Part shown: positions 46,054-54,656 of the stretch, piece after piece | Position numbering within the stretch: the stretch's first letter is position 1 | Layout: the number at the start of each line of letters is the position of its first letter | From: Clostridium cylindrosporum DSM 605 | GTDB lineage: Bacteria > Bacillota > Clostridia > Clostridiales > Caloramatoraceae | Assembly: GCF_001047375.1 (NCBI RefSeq) | Contig: NZ_LFVU01000002.1 | Location: 62,001 to 126,000 of the forward strand | DNA: 64,000 nt | Direction: 5' to 3' | Notes under the pieces: generated by a model | The model's database searches: none | What the model was told of the DNA's origin: nothing | Seen by the model: only the letters and a program-made list of their open reading frames with translations | Program-made: the position numbers and the translations under genes

Positions 46054-46842
46054 CTAGTCTAGTAGCTTCCATCCTTTAACTGCAATTTTATAATAAATAA
46101 ACTTCGGAGTAAATCTTGAAGCTACACACATAATTTTATTTCCAAACCCTGGGATAACAATAACCTTTAATTGCTTTTCTATCTTGCCTAGTGACGTACT
46201 AACTACTTCTTTTGGTGTCATCCATCTAACTACACCTTTATTCTTAAGTTTATCTTCATCCATTTTTAGTTTTTCGTGAAAATCAGTTCTTGTAAATCCA
46301 GGGCATAGAGCCTGAACCTTTATATTATAATCAGCAAGTTCCAATGCTAATGATTGAGAAAAGCTTGTCAAAAATCCCTTTGTAGCACAGTACATACCTG
46401 AAGTCGGAAATGAATTAAAGGAAGCTATCGAGCTAACGTTAATTATATATCCTTTTTTTCTCTTCTTCATCCCCTGAGAAATAACATGACAAAGCTTAAC
46501 TGAAGCTAAAATATGTACATTAATCATCTCTTCTTGATTTTCATATTTATCCCTTGTAAATGTATCCGCTGCACCGTGTCCTGCATTATTTACTAAAAAC
46601 TCAATATTATCTTTTTCCTTAAGAAATTCTATAAATGAATCTAATTCTTTTTTATTTGATAGATCTAAAACCTTTACTTCTACTTTTACATTAAACTCTT
46701 TCTCTATATCAATAGACACCTGATTTAACAACTTATCACGCCTACCAACTATTATTAAATTATATCCTTTTTCAGCAAGCCTTCTACTAAATTCTTTCCC
46801 TATACCACTGGTAGCTCCAGTTATAACTGCTACTTTATCCAT
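46054..46842 (-). CDS. Short-chain dehydrogenase/reductase
   Basis: A 262-residue SDR enzyme. The cofactor motif TGATSGIGKE is near residue 8, NNAGHG near 86, and the catalytic Ser-Tyr-Lys set is NVSSIAS, then YCATK near 150. An Arg in VGRRDKL near residue 33 suggests NADP preference. This subgroup (DltE/YqjQ-like) acts on unknown carbonyl substrates. A strong GGGGGA precedes the ATG. The DUF188 gene follows after a 14-base gap. Confidence 0.88.
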   Translation of the reverse strand: MDKVAVITGATSGIGKEFSRRLAEKGYNLIIVGRRDKLLNQVSIDIEKEFNVKVEVKVLDLSNKKELDSFIEFLKEKDNIEFLVNNAGHGAADTFTRDKYENQEEMINVHILASVKLCHVISQGMKKRKKGYIINVSSIASFNSFPTSGMYCATKGFLTSFSQSLALELADYNIKVQALCPGFTRTDFHEKLKMDEDKLKNKGVVRWMTPKEVVSTSLGKIEKQLKVIVIPGFGNKIMCVASRFTPKFIYYKIAVKGWKLLD

Positions 46843-47061
46843 AATACTTCCCCCTAAAGTAAGAATCTCACACTATTATTCCATTTTAATAATTTCCGAT
46901 TAGTATACCATAAATTGTATACTAATTCTATTTAAACTAATATTGATTCCTATTCCATGTTTACAAAAAATTATAAATTACCCTTTACATAAGTATCACA
47001 AATATATTTAATTTACATAGTATATATAGAGATAACATTTAAAGAAAGGGAGATAATTCTT

Positions 47062-47235
47062 ATGTACCAAGACAAGCACAAAGACCATAAGTGTTTTTGC
47101 ATTAAAGAATACGCTGAAGCATATGTATTGCCTCAAGTTTACGAAAATTTATTTTCAGTAGAAAATGCCTTTAAAAAAGGAACCATATTTATGGATCTTT
47201 ATAGGCCATATCATCAAAAAGAAAGCATACATTAA
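47062..47235 (+). CDS. cotJA: Spore coat protein CotJA
   Basis: A 57-residue protein encoded just before cotJB and cotJC. It shows the CotJA pattern: a cysteine-bearing N-terminus (HKCFC), AEAYVLPQVYENLF, then a GTIFMDLYRPY segment. It is shorter than the roughly 80-residue B. subtilis protein, missing part of the proline-rich N-terminus. A GGGAG ribosome site precedes the ATG. CotJA is needed to bring CotJC into the spore coat. The 46843-47061 gap upstream probably carries a sporulation promoter; CATAGTATA at about 47015 resembles a sigma-E -10, but this is weak. Confidence 0.9.
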   Translation: MYQDKHKDHKCFCIKEYAEAYVLPQVYENLFSVENAFKKGTIFMDLYRPYHQKESIH

Positions 47236-47255
47236 TTTTTAATGAGGTGATTTAT

Positions 47256-47507
47256 ATGCATGGAAATAGTTTGTTAGATGCTATAAGAAAATATCAATTT
47301 TATGCTGTAGAGCTTAACTTATTCCTTGATAATTTTCCACATGATGAAAAAGCTACAAGGGATTATGAACTTGTTTCTCATAGATTGAATTGCTTAATAA
47401 ATAAGTATGAACATGAATATGGACCGCTTACAAACTTTGGTTCATCATTCAAAAATAATCCTGAGAAATGGGTAAACCAACCATGGCCATGGGAAAGTTA
47501 TAAGTAG
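47256..47507 (+). CDS. cotJB: Spore coat protein CotJB
   Basis: An 83-residue protein with the CotJB features: YQFYAVELNLFLDNFP at the front and the end motif NNPEKWVNQPWPWE. It belongs to the inner spore coat with CotJA and CotJC. ATG 47256 is chosen because GAGGTG is six bases upstream; a GTG at 47247 lies inside that site. The gene is 20 bases after cotJA and 12 bases before cotJC, an operon order that is typical of spore formers. Confidence 0.93.
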   Translation: MHGNSLLDAIRKYQFYAVELNLFLDNFPHDEKATRDYELVSHRLNCLINKYEHEYGPLTNFGSSFKNNPEKWVNQPWPWESYK

Positions 47508-47519
47508 GAGGATAGTAGT

Positions 47520-48092
47520 ATGTGGTATTATGTTAAAACTTTAGAATATCCAGTAAATCTTAAAAACTCAAAGGACCTTAGAATGGCAAAGTATCTTATT
47601 ACTCAATATGGAGGTCCAGATGGTGAGCTAAGTGCGGCTCTTAGGTATTTAAATCAGCGTTTCTCAATGCCAACTAATAAATCTAAGGCACTTCTTACTG
47701 ACATTGGTACAGAAGAAATGGCCCATGTTGAAGTTATTGGAACAATGGTTCACCAACTTATGGCTAATGCATCATTAAAAGAAATAAATGAAGCTGGACT
47801 TGCTGGACATTATGCTGACCATGGAAGAGGACTATTCTATACTGATGCTACTGGTAACCCTTGGACAGCAACCTATATACAGACTAAAGGTGAAGCAATT
47901 GCAGACCTTACTGAGGATATGGCTGCAGAACAAAAAGCTCGTGTAACCTATGAATGGTTAATAAACTTAACAGATGATCCAGCTATTAAAGATATATTAA
48001 AGTTTTTAAGAGAAAGAGAAGTTGTACACTTCCAAAGATTCGGAGAAGCATTAAATGATGTTCAGGAAAAAATGAAGGATTATAAATCGTAA
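47520..48092 (+). CDS. cotJC: Spore coat protein CotJC (manganese catalase fold)
   Basis: A 190-residue protein of the manganese-catalase family, four-helix with a dimanganese site. Candidate ligands are visible in EELSAALRYLN-type (here GELSAALRYL), the ExxH of EEMAHVE, and the late EREVVHFQRFGE. It contributes to the spore coat and may detoxify peroxide. An AGGAGG site precedes the ATG. It completes cotJABC and is followed by a terminator shared with the convergent DUF815 gene. Confidence 0.94.
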   Translation: MWYYVKTLEYPVNLKNSKDLRMAKYLITQYGGPDGELSAALRYLNQRFSMPTNKSKALLTDIGTEEMAHVEVIGTMVHQLMANASLKEINEAGLAGHYADHGRGLFYTDATGNPWTATYIQTKGEAIADLTEDMAAEQKARVTYEWLINLTDDPAIKDILKFLREREVVHFQRFGEALNDVQEKMKDYKS

Positions 48093-48097
48093 AAATA

Positions 48098-48127
48098 AAA
48101 GAAGGCTTAAATATTTAAGCCTTCTTT
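48098..48127. terminator. Bidirectional terminator after cotJC
   Basis: A 14-base perfect stem AAAGAAGGCTTAAA/TTTAAGCCTTCTTT with a 2-base centre and T/A-rich flanks on both strands, between convergent cotJC and DUF815 genes. Confidence 0.88.
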
Positions 48128-48135
48128 TTATTTTC

Positions 48136-49308
48136 TTAAAGAGTATTTAGGGACATTATGAATTGCTTTGCAATTCTACCTGAACGCCCTGTATTTAAGG
48201 CTGCCCATTGTAGCGCTTTTTCTTTTAGTATATCCTCTTGTATATCAATACCCTTAATTTTTGCAAGTTCCATTACTATATTAAGGTATTCTACCTGACT
48301 TGCAGAAGTGTAAGTTAATGTTATACCGAATCTTTCTGATAATGAATACTTTTCTTGTCTAGTGTCTGATACATGTATGTCTTCACCTTGTCTATCATTC
48401 CATGTTTCACGAATAAGATGACGTCTGTTTGAAGTTGCATATATTAGTATATTTTTTGGCTTAACTTCAACTCCACCTTCTATTAATGCCTTCATATTTT
48501 TGTATTCAGACTCAAATTCCTCAAATGATAGGTCATCAAGGAATAAAATAAACTTAACTCCTCTATTTCCTATAACTGATAATATATTATTAAGATCCAT
48601 AAAATCTGATTTATTAAGTTCTAATACTCTAAGACCACTACTACTATACTTATTTAGTAGTGCCTTTATTGATGATGATTTACCTGTGCCACTATCACCA
48701 AATAATAATACATTATTAGCATCATTGCCCTTTAAGAATTCCTCTGTATTTTTAACCAATATACTTCTTTGTCTTTCATAACCTATTAGTTCATCAAATG
48801 TTATTGGGTCACATTTATCAATTCCAATTAATCCAACTTCACGACTCCATTTAAATGCCTTATATCTATTCATAAGGCCTGCTCCATTTTTATAGAATAA
48901 TTCTAATAATTGGTCTAATATATCCTCTGGCTTTTCATTATTATTCATTATACTAAGGATTTTTTCTTCCTTGCTATTACCTTTATCCTCCATATTGCAA
49001 AACTCCATGTGGGTATTAAATAAGTATACTATTTTTTCGATATCCTTAAGTGCTATATTATATATAGCACTTTCTACATTTTTACCCTTATGTTCTGCCA
49101 TTAGTGTAAGTGGATTTTCATCATTAGAGATTAAATAACATATGTAAGACTTTAATATGTTACCCTCTAAAGAAAGTCTATAGCCCTCTCTAAGTAATTC
49201 TGATAAAGTCTTGTTATAAACTTCTTGCTTATACTCCTTTTTTAGTTCTATTAAGTTTTGTATAATACTACTATTATTAAAACTATCAAATAAAATAAAC
49301 TGCTCCAT
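48136..49308 (-). CDS. DUF815 family AAA+ ATPase
   Basis: A 390-residue protein. The N-terminal 160 residues are a variable helical region; an AAA+ domain follows, with Walker A FGDSGTGKSS near residue 195 and Walker B FILFLDDLSF near 250. This is the DUF815 family, distant relatives of orc1/cdc6-like and RarA-like ATPases with no known client. ATG 49308 is chosen (AAAGGGG with 9-base spacing); an ATG two codons upstream is also possible. It is convergent to cotJC and has no operon partner. Confidence 0.87.
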   Translation of the reverse strand: MEQFILFDSFNNSSIIQNLIELKKEYKQEVYNKTLSELLREGYRLSLEGNILKSYICYLISNDENPLTLMAEHKGKNVESAIYNIALKDIEKIVYLFNTHMEFCNMEDKGNSKEEKILSIMNNNEKPEDILDQLLELFYKNGAGLMNRYKAFKWSREVGLIGIDKCDPITFDELIGYERQRSILVKNTEEFLKGNDANNVLLFGDSGTGKSSSIKALLNKYSSSGLRVLELNKSDFMDLNNILSVIGNRGVKFILFLDDLSFEEFESEYKNMKALIEGGVEVKPKNILIYATSNRRHLIRETWNDRQGEDIHVSDTRQEKYSLSERFGITLTYTSASQVEYLNIVMELAKIKGIDIQEDILKEKALQWAALNTGRSGRIAKQFIMSLNTL

Positions 49309-49463
49309 AAACATATTCCCCTTTACTTTTTCATAAATTGATTAAATTTAACTTTATACAACATTCTATATTAATTTAATTGTACTCCTTAAAATTATAT
49401 AATATCAAGATAATTTAAAATAAAACATCTATATGTATATAATATCTACCATAACTAGTACAA

Positions 49464-49503
49464 AATCAAAAGGAACTCCACACTATGGGAGTTCCTTTTG
49501 ATT
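49464..49503 (-). terminator. Terminator of the thiS operon
   Basis: A 16-base perfect stem (49464-49479 with 49488-49503) overlapping the last codons of the TenI/ThiE-like gene, followed by TTTTG on the minus strand. Confidence 0.85.
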
Positions 49504-50082
49504 ATTATCAAGTAATTTATCGATTAAATCTTTAACATTATTACTTTGCATTATTTCACTCATGATTCCTATTCCATTTGCCCCAGCATCATAAACTTCT
49601 CTAAAGTTGTACCTTGTAATTCCTCCTAAAGCTATAACCTTAGTATCTACCCTATGTGCTATTTCTCTTATAAATTCTACTCCCTTACCTTCTACTCCCT
49701 TTTTACACTTAGTTGCATATACATTTGATGCAAGTATATAACTTGCTCCTTTTTTATTTGCAATTATTGCTTCTTCAAGGGTGTGAACAGAAACTCCAAC
49801 TATAAAGTTATTAGTTAACTTATAATTAAGAAAATCATTAAATGTAAGATGTATACCAAATGCTCCAACCTTTTTAGCACATTCAATATTCGAATTTATT
49901 ATTATTTTAGTTTCTTCACTAATTGTATGTTTTATTTTATAATATAGCTTTTCTAAATTACATGTAGAAAGATCCTTCTCTCTTAATATAATCCTTTTAA
50001 CACCAGAGTCTGAAGCTTGTTTCAAAACCTCTATGTATCTTTTTTCACTAACTAAATGTCTATTTGTAATTAGGTATATCAT
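49483..50082 (-). CDS. tenI: TenI/ThiE-like protein (second thiamin phosphate synthase family member)
   Basis: A 199-residue TIM-barrel protein related to ThiE, last gene of the thiazole operon. It keeps the outline of the fold (YLITNRHL, IILREKDLS, GIHLTFND, SVHTLEEAI, VIALGGI), but several ThiE substrate residues are changed (IINSN in place of the usual IINDR; VYATKCKKGVEG in place of VFGTKTKK). That fits TenI, the thiazole tautomerase, better than a second synthase. It directly abuts thiH (stop 50083, start 50082). The bona fide ThiE is at 41.3 kb. TenI versus ThiE2 cannot be settled from sequence alone. Confidence 0.85.
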   Translation of the reverse strand: MIYLITNRHLVSEKRYIEVLKQASDSGVKRIILREKDLSTCNLEKLYYKIKHTISEETKIIINSNIECAKKVGAFGIHLTFNDFLNYKLTNNFIVGVSVHTLEEAIIANKKGASYILASNVYATKCKKGVEGKGVEFIREIAHRVDTKVIALGGITRYNFREVYDAGANGIGIMSEIMQSNNVKDLIDKLLDNNQKELP

Positions 50083-51186
50083 TTATATTCTTTCCCAATC
50101 CTTAAAAATTGGTTGATATCCAAGTTTTTTAATCATAGCCTTTATCTCTTCAGCGCTTCTATTATCTTCAATTTCAAACTGCTCTTCTCCAGCATCCTCT
50201 AGAGTATTTCCTCCAACTTTTGTGCTGACTCCTGCACTAAGTTTTCTTACACCAAGTGGAATTAAACTATCTCTAAATCCCTTTCTCTCCCTAGTTGATA
50301 TATTTATATCTGCAGTAGGATTAAATATCTTAAAAGCTAGAAGCATTTGCACAAAATTTCTATCATTTACCTCATTAATATCATCGAAATCTCCTTCACA
50401 TGGTCTTATCCTTGGAAGGGCATAACTGATGCCTACATCTCTATACTTTCTTGAAATATATTCCCCATGTAATGCTGTAAAAAAGGCATCTTTTCTAAAA
50501 TCACTAAGACCAAGGAGTGCTCCAAGACCTATATTTCTCATTCCAGACTTTGCCCCCCTTTCAGGTGCATCAAGTCTAAATTTAAAATCCTTTTTAGGCC
50601 CACTTATATGAACCTTATCATATACCTTTTCATCATATGTTTCCTGATATATAGTCAAACTATCTACTCCCGAATCAATTAGCTCGCTATATTCCTCCTC
50701 TGTCATTGCATATACCTCTATAGCAATTGATGGAAACATGTTTTTAAGTACATTTACACAGTCTTTAATATATGAAATAGGTGTATGGTATTTGCTTTCT
50801 CCTGTTAAAATTAATATATGTTTAAATCCTTTTTTACTTATATGTTTACCTTCACTTGCTACTTCTTCTAATGTAAGTTTTTTTCTATGTATATTATTTT
50901 CTGCATTATAACCACAATATGCACATTTATTAACACAGTAATTTGCTAAATACATTGGAGTATACAAAAGCACACTTCTGCCAAAATGATTTAAAGTCAA
51001 ATCATATGACTTTTGTGCCATTTCTTCTAGTAATTCCTGTGCTTTAGGTGATAATAAATTAAGTAAATCTTCATAACTTAAATTACTTTCATTTATACTT
51101 TTTCTCACATCTTCAGTTGTAACTTTTTTAAAGTAATCCTCAAAATCAAATTTTTTAAACATTTCTATTGTTTCATAAAAACTCAT
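50083..51186 (-). CDS. thiH: 2-iminoacetate synthase ThiH
   Basis: A 367-residue radical SAM enzyme that splits tyrosine to dehydroglycine for the thiazole ring; the anaerobic route, where Bacillus would use the glycine oxidase ThiO. The iron-sulfur motif is CVNKCAYCGY near residue 86 (CxxxCxxC). Further family parts are YALPRIRPCEGD and STRERKGFRDSLIPLGV. It follows thiG after 6 bases. Presence of ThiH and absence of ThiO agree with an anaerobic lifestyle. Confidence 0.95.
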   Translation of the reverse strand: MSFYETIEMFKKFDFEDYFKKVTTEDVRKSINESNLSYEDLLNLLSPKAQELLEEMAQKSYDLTLNHFGRSVLLYTPMYLANYCVNKCAYCGYNAENNIHRKKLTLEEVASEGKHISKKGFKHILILTGESKYHTPISYIKDCVNVLKNMFPSIAIEVYAMTEEEYSELIDSGVDSLTIYQETYDEKVYDKVHISGPKKDFKFRLDAPERGAKSGMRNIGLGALLGLSDFRKDAFFTALHGEYISRKYRDVGISYALPRIRPCEGDFDDINEVNDRNFVQMLLAFKIFNPTADINISTRERKGFRDSLIPLGVRKLSAGVSTKVGGNTLEDAGEEQFEIEDNRSAEEIKAMIKKLGYQPIFKDWERI

Positions 51187-51192
51187 TTCTAC

Positions 51193-51963
51193 TTATCTCC
51201 CATCTAAAAACCCTGTTAATGGGGATGAGGCATTAGCTTTATTACTTACTTCTCCGAATTTAGATAAATATCCGAGTCTCCCACCTTCAACTGCAAGCTT
51301 AAAGGCCTTTGCCATTTGAACTGGATTTTTTGATGTTGCAATAGCAGTATTAACTAAGCATGCAGCAGCTCCCATTTCCATTGCCTCCATAGCCTGTGAG
51401 GGTTTACCTATTCCTGCATCTACTATTATTGGAGCATCTATTTCTTCTATCATCATTTTTATTAATTCCTTTGTCTCAAGTCCCCTATTACTTCCTATTG
51501 GAGACCCGAGTGGCATAACTGCTGCTGCACCTGCTTCAAGCATTCTTTTACCATAATAAATATCAGGACTCATATAAGGTAGAACCACAAAACCTTCCTT
51601 TGCTAAAATTTCAGTAGCCTTTAATGTTTCATGATTATCCGGCATAAGGTATTTGTTATCAGAAATAACTTCTATCTTAATCCAGTTACCACATCCCATA
51701 GCCTTAGCGAGTCTAGCTATTCTTACCGCCTCATCTGCATTTCTTGCTCCTGATGTATTAGGAAGCAGTATGCTATCTTTACCTATATACTCTAGTGGGT
51801 TTTCATCTTTATTATCAAAATTTACCCTTCTTAATGCCATAGTAATTACCTGTGAACCACTTTCCTCTAATATATTAGGTATTAGACTATTAGATGAGTA
51901 TTTACCTGTTCCTACAAATAGTCTTGATTTTAAAGTAACTCCCCCTATACTTAGCTTGTCCAT
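51193..51963 (-). CDS. thiG: Thiazole synthase
   Basis: A 256-residue TIM barrel that builds the thiazole phosphate from deoxyxylulose phosphate, the ThiS thiocarboxylate and dehydroglycine. Segments are [10 protein letters not shown] at the start, [16 protein letters not shown] with the Schiff-base lysine near residue 95, and the phosphate-binding [21 protein letters not shown] 51963 is chosen (GAGAGTG upstream, usual family length); ATG 51981 has no ribosome site. It follows thiF after about 26 bases. Confidence 0.95.
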   Translation of the reverse strand: MDKLSIGGVTLKSRLFVGTGKYSSNSLIPNILEESGSQVITMALRRVNFDNKDENPLEYIGKDSILLPNTSGARNADEAVRIARLAKAMGCGNWIKIEVISDNKYLMPDNHETLKATEILAKEGFVVLPYMSPDIYYGKRMLEAGAAAVMPLGSPIGSNRGLETKELIKMMIEEIDAPIIVDAGIGKPSQAMEAMEMGAAACLVNTAIATSKNPVQMAKAFKLAVEGGRLGYLSKFGEVSNKANASSPLTGFLDGR

Positions 51964-51989
51964 AATAACACTCTCTTTCATACTTAAAT

Positions 51990-52814
51990 TTATACATCTA
52001 TTTCTTCACATAAAATTCTAACAACCATATTAACCATATGGTTAGCACAAATTGCAACTCTTGGGGCCATTAATCCTGAACCCTCCTTTGCTCCATTTAC
52101 CCCATCGCCACATAAGTAAAATTTACTGGTTATCTTTTTAGTTTGTATTAAGTTAGATGAATAATATCCAGCCATACCTGAAGATGCAATTAAATATGTA
52201 TCCTTCATTTTAGTTAAAACTTCATTTGATAAAGTTGACTTACAAATAGGGCAATCAAAGGCTTCTAGAATAATATTACAATCATTAAAAACACTTTTAA
52301 TATTGCTTTTATCTAAATACAGTTTATGTATAGTAATATTCATAAATGGATTAATCTTCTTTAAAATATCCCTAATTGCTTCTACCTTTAGTTTTCCTAT
52401 ATCATCAATAAAATACTGTTGTCTATTTAGATTCGAAGGCTCCACTACATCATAATCACATATTACTATTTCCCCAACCCCCATTCTTGCTAGAGATATA
52501 GCTATATTTGAACCAAGACCCCCTGCCCCTGCAACACCAACTTTTGACTTTTTTAACTTCTCAAAAACTCCTGGAGTATGCCTTGCAATCATAAGATTTT
52601 CTAGTTCTTTTTCTGTTGGGATTTCACCCTTCTTTATTAGAGTAACTCTATCCGCTTCTTTTAAAGGAACATCTTCCTTTATTTGAAATCCATTGAGTAC
52701 AATAACATCTGAATCTTTCTTGTACTTATTTCTTATCGAAAAAGCTGTGTCATTACTATCAGCTTCCACGTATAATTCATTTACCTTTATTTTAATTTTA
52801 GCCACCTCCAACAA
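51990..52814 (-). CDS. thiF: ThiS adenylyltransferase ThiF with an N-terminal ubiquitin-like domain
   Basis: A protein of about 268-274 residues. Residues 7-70 are a ThiS-like beta-grasp domain ([14 protein letters not shown] to VTLIKKGE) that lacks the terminal Gly-Gly; the E1-like fold follows with [14 protein letters not shown] near residue 95 and NLNRQQYF near 130. It activates the ThiS C-terminus with ATP. A CPIC pair near residue 187 may hold sulfur or metal. The start is uncertain: no ATG exists; TTG 52814 overlaps thiS, while GGAGGTG points to an ATT near 52796. It overlaps thiS by 17 bases at the longest. Confidence 0.88.
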   Translation of the reverse strand: MLEVAKIKIKVNELYVEADSNDTAFSIRNKYKKDSDVIVLNGFQIKEDVPLKEADRVTLIKKGEIPTEKELENLMIARHTPGVFEKLKKSKVGVAGAGGLGSNIAISLARMGVGEIVICDYDVVEPSNLNRQQYFIDDIGKLKVEAIRDILKKINPFMNITIHKLYLDKSNIKSVFNDCNIILEAFDCPICKSTLSNEVLTKMKDTYLIASSGMAGYYSSNLIQTKKITSKFYLCGDGVNGAKEGSGLMAPRVAICANHMVNMVVRILCEEIDV

Positions 52815-52992
52815 AACTCAATACCTCAATACTATCATTTTCCCTAAGTAAAAAAGTTCTATATTTATCAATAGGAACTATTTCAAGATTTACTTCTACA
52901 ACAACCTTTTTTTCCTCTAGATTTAGCTCATTTAATAGCTCTTTAACCGTTACTTCTCTTTCAAAACTTAATTCTTTACCGTTTACCTTCAT
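52798..52992 (-). CDS. thiS: Sulfur carrier protein ThiS
   Basis: A 64-residue ubiquitin-like carrier ending in FVGGG, so the Gly-Gly tail needed for adenylation and thiocarboxylation is present. VNGKELSFE at the front and [14 protein letters not shown] at the end are characteristic. It is the first gene of thiS-thiF-thiG-thiH-tenI behind a TPP riboswitch, with GAAGGGAGGG before its ATG. Confidence 0.95.
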   Translation of the reverse strand: MKVNGKELSFEREVTVKELLNELNLEEKKVVVEVNLEIVPIDKYRTFLLRENDSIEVLSFVGGG

Positions 52993-53029
52993 TCTCTACC
53001 CTCCCTTCTAAATCTTCAAAAAACAAAAA

Positions 53030-53056
53030 ACTTCTAACATAAAATATGCTAGAAGT
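53030..53056 (-). terminator. Riboswitch expression-platform terminator (thiS operon)
   Basis: Stem ACTTCTAACATA with TATGCTAGAAGT (53030-53041 with 53045-53056), then TTTTTTGTTTTTTG on the minus strand, between aptamer and thiS. Confidence 0.85.
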
Positions 53057-53115
53057 AAATCACAAAATAAACAATTTAGATAGTATATCTATATTGCATT
53101 ATTAATATTAAGTAA

Positions 53116-53203
53116 TCTGCTTCCCTACGCTGGTATTATCCATATCAGGTTATAAGAGTTAGGATACATATCCCTCTCAGCCTTACGGCACCTCTAGCAT
53201 TTC
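53116..53203 (-). promoter_or_regulatory. TPP riboswitch (THI element) of the thiS operon
   Basis: Minus strand: AGAGGTGCC...GGCTGAGA, then ACCTGATATGGATAATACC and AGCGTAGGGAAGC, the TPP aptamer signature. This second copy differs from the first at 43.65 kb mainly in the variable arms. It controls the thiazole operon by the terminator at 53030-53056. Confidence 0.96.
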
Positions 53204-53220
53204 TTACCATTACTAAATTA

Positions 53221-53249
53221 ATTATATATATTGTTTAGTTATTCTTCAA
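53221..53249 (-). promoter_or_regulatory. Sigma-A promoter of the TPP-regulated thiS operon
   Basis: Minus strand TTGAAG (53244-53249), a 17-base spacer and a perfect TATAAT (53221-53226), upstream of the aptamer. Confidence 0.78.
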
Positions 53250-53265
53250 GTGTTTAAAACATTTA

Positions 53266-53919
53266 CTATATTACTGTTTGATTAATTTTTTGTATTAATC
53301 TAATTATGTAACTTAATGTATGAAAGTCTCTATCAATATAATCATGAATATTTCTTAATCCATTTATTAGGCTCTTCTCATCAAAGTTCTCAAGTAATAT
53401 CATAATATTAAGTAGATTTATATTGCCTTCCTTTGTATCAAATATTCTTGAATTTTTTACGCATTTATTTTTAATAACATCTTCAACTGCACTTTTTAAT
53501 TCATCACTTATTTTAAGATCAGGCATTTTATCAAATACTCTAATTCCAGAATCATTTATATCAATATTCTTAGCTTTTTCTAAATCAGTTGACATAAAAA
53601 TAGTATTCTTAAACTTAGCGTCCTTAAAATCAGTTCCATCTAAATTTACAGAGTCAAATATACTATTTTCAAATACAGCACTAATAAACTTACTACCCTT
53701 TAAATTTGCTCCAACAAACTCTGCTCCCTTAAATGTACATTTAAATAAGTAACAAGACTTAAAATGAGCTCCTCTAAAGCTTGCAAAATCAAAATTTGAA
53801 TTAGAAAAGTTACAATTATAACAATTGCTTCTTTTAAGATTTTTGTACATAAAATTCTTATCTTTTTTCTCTATGTTATTATAGTTAAAACTTTCTTTAT
53901 TAACTTCATTTTTAGCCAT
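53266..53919 (-). CDS. Pentapeptide-repeat protein
   Basis: A 217-residue protein. Residues about 30-130 hold tandem five-residue repeats of the A(D/N)LxX type, for example CNFSNSNFDFASFRG, VGANLKGSKF and SVNLDGTDFKDAKF. They would form a right-handed quadrilateral beta-helix. The C-terminal 85 residues are helical and unlike the repeat. The start is ATG 53919 after GGAGG. Some such proteins mimic DNA and protect gyrase; others have no known role. No toxin or quinolone gene is nearby. Confidence 0.88.
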   Translation of the reverse strand: MAKNEVNKESFNYNNIEKKDKNFMYKNLKRSNCYNCNFSNSNFDFASFRGAHFKSCYLFKCTFKGAEFVGANLKGSKFISAVFENSIFDSVNLDGTDFKDAKFKNTIFMSTDLEKAKNIDINDSGIRVFDKMPDLKISDELKSAVEDVIKNKCVKNSRIFDTKEGNINLLNIMILLENFDEKSLINGLRNIHDYIDRDFHTLSYIIRLIQKINQTVI

Positions 53920-54048
53920 TTTTACCTCCATGGAACTTTTATCTTTTATGTTCCAATCTAAATATTATATATAATTGTCTTAAAAGTCAATTTATTATAA
54001 ACTCTAAGATAAAAACACTAATATTATATTTTATATTTCCGATGTACT

Positions 54049-54579
54049 CTAGGATAACTTAAGATTATGTTTATCAATCAAATTACTATATGTTTTTATA
54101 TCATCCTCTGTCATATAAAATATTGGAAACTTAAGATTATAATTCCCCCAAATGGTTAATGGACATTTAAAAAAATAAAATGTAATAAAAAACAACTCCC
54201 TTGTACAAAGCCTTACTAAAAATCCAATTATTTCTTCATCCATAACCATAAAATAATTTGAATTTAACCTACAATTTCTTATTTTCATTAAGATGATTTT
54301 ATCCTCTTCATTTAAAGCATTATAAAGATTCTCAAATTCCCCATTAGTTAATCTAGGTAGATAAAGATCAACTATTAAATTTTCCTTATTTGATTTGCTT
54401 GTGCGATAAATATCTTTAATAAAACCAATAAAATCTTCCTCGATTAAACATAAATCTTTAACTTCCTTAGGTTCTAACACTGCATTGTTATAATTATTTA
54501 AGCCGTCAATTATACTCTCAAAACGAATCTCTACCTTTTGGTTAAACTCCTCTTCACTAATACTTAATAAAGCATTCAC
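54049..54579 (-). CDS. Hypothetical protein
   Basis: A 176-residue protein I do not recognise. It is acidic in the first 60 residues (ISEEEFNQKVEIRFESI, EPKEVKDLCLIEEDF) and ends in an aromatic-rich stretch (RELFFITFYFFKCPLTIWGNYN) that might be a surface-bound or single buried segment. It starts with GTG at 54579 behind GGGGG/AGGT. It lies between the pentapeptide-repeat and FAD-Rieske genes, all on the minus strand. Could be a cytosolic partner; no domain evidence. Confidence 0.65.
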   Translation of the reverse strand: MNALLSISEEEFNQKVEIRFESIIDGLNNYNNAVLEPKEVKDLCLIEEDFIGFIKDIYRTSKSNKENLIVDLYLPRLTNGEFENLYNALNEEDKIILMKIRNCRLNSNYFMVMDEEIIGFLVRLCTRELFFITFYFFKCPLTIWGNYNLKFPIFYMTEDDIKTYSNLIDKHNLKLS

Positions 54580-54656
54580 AAGACCTACCCCCTAATCGTC
54601 TAGTCCTACTTATTTCCCTTATAGTATCTTTTAGATACCATACTTTCTTTACTTAT

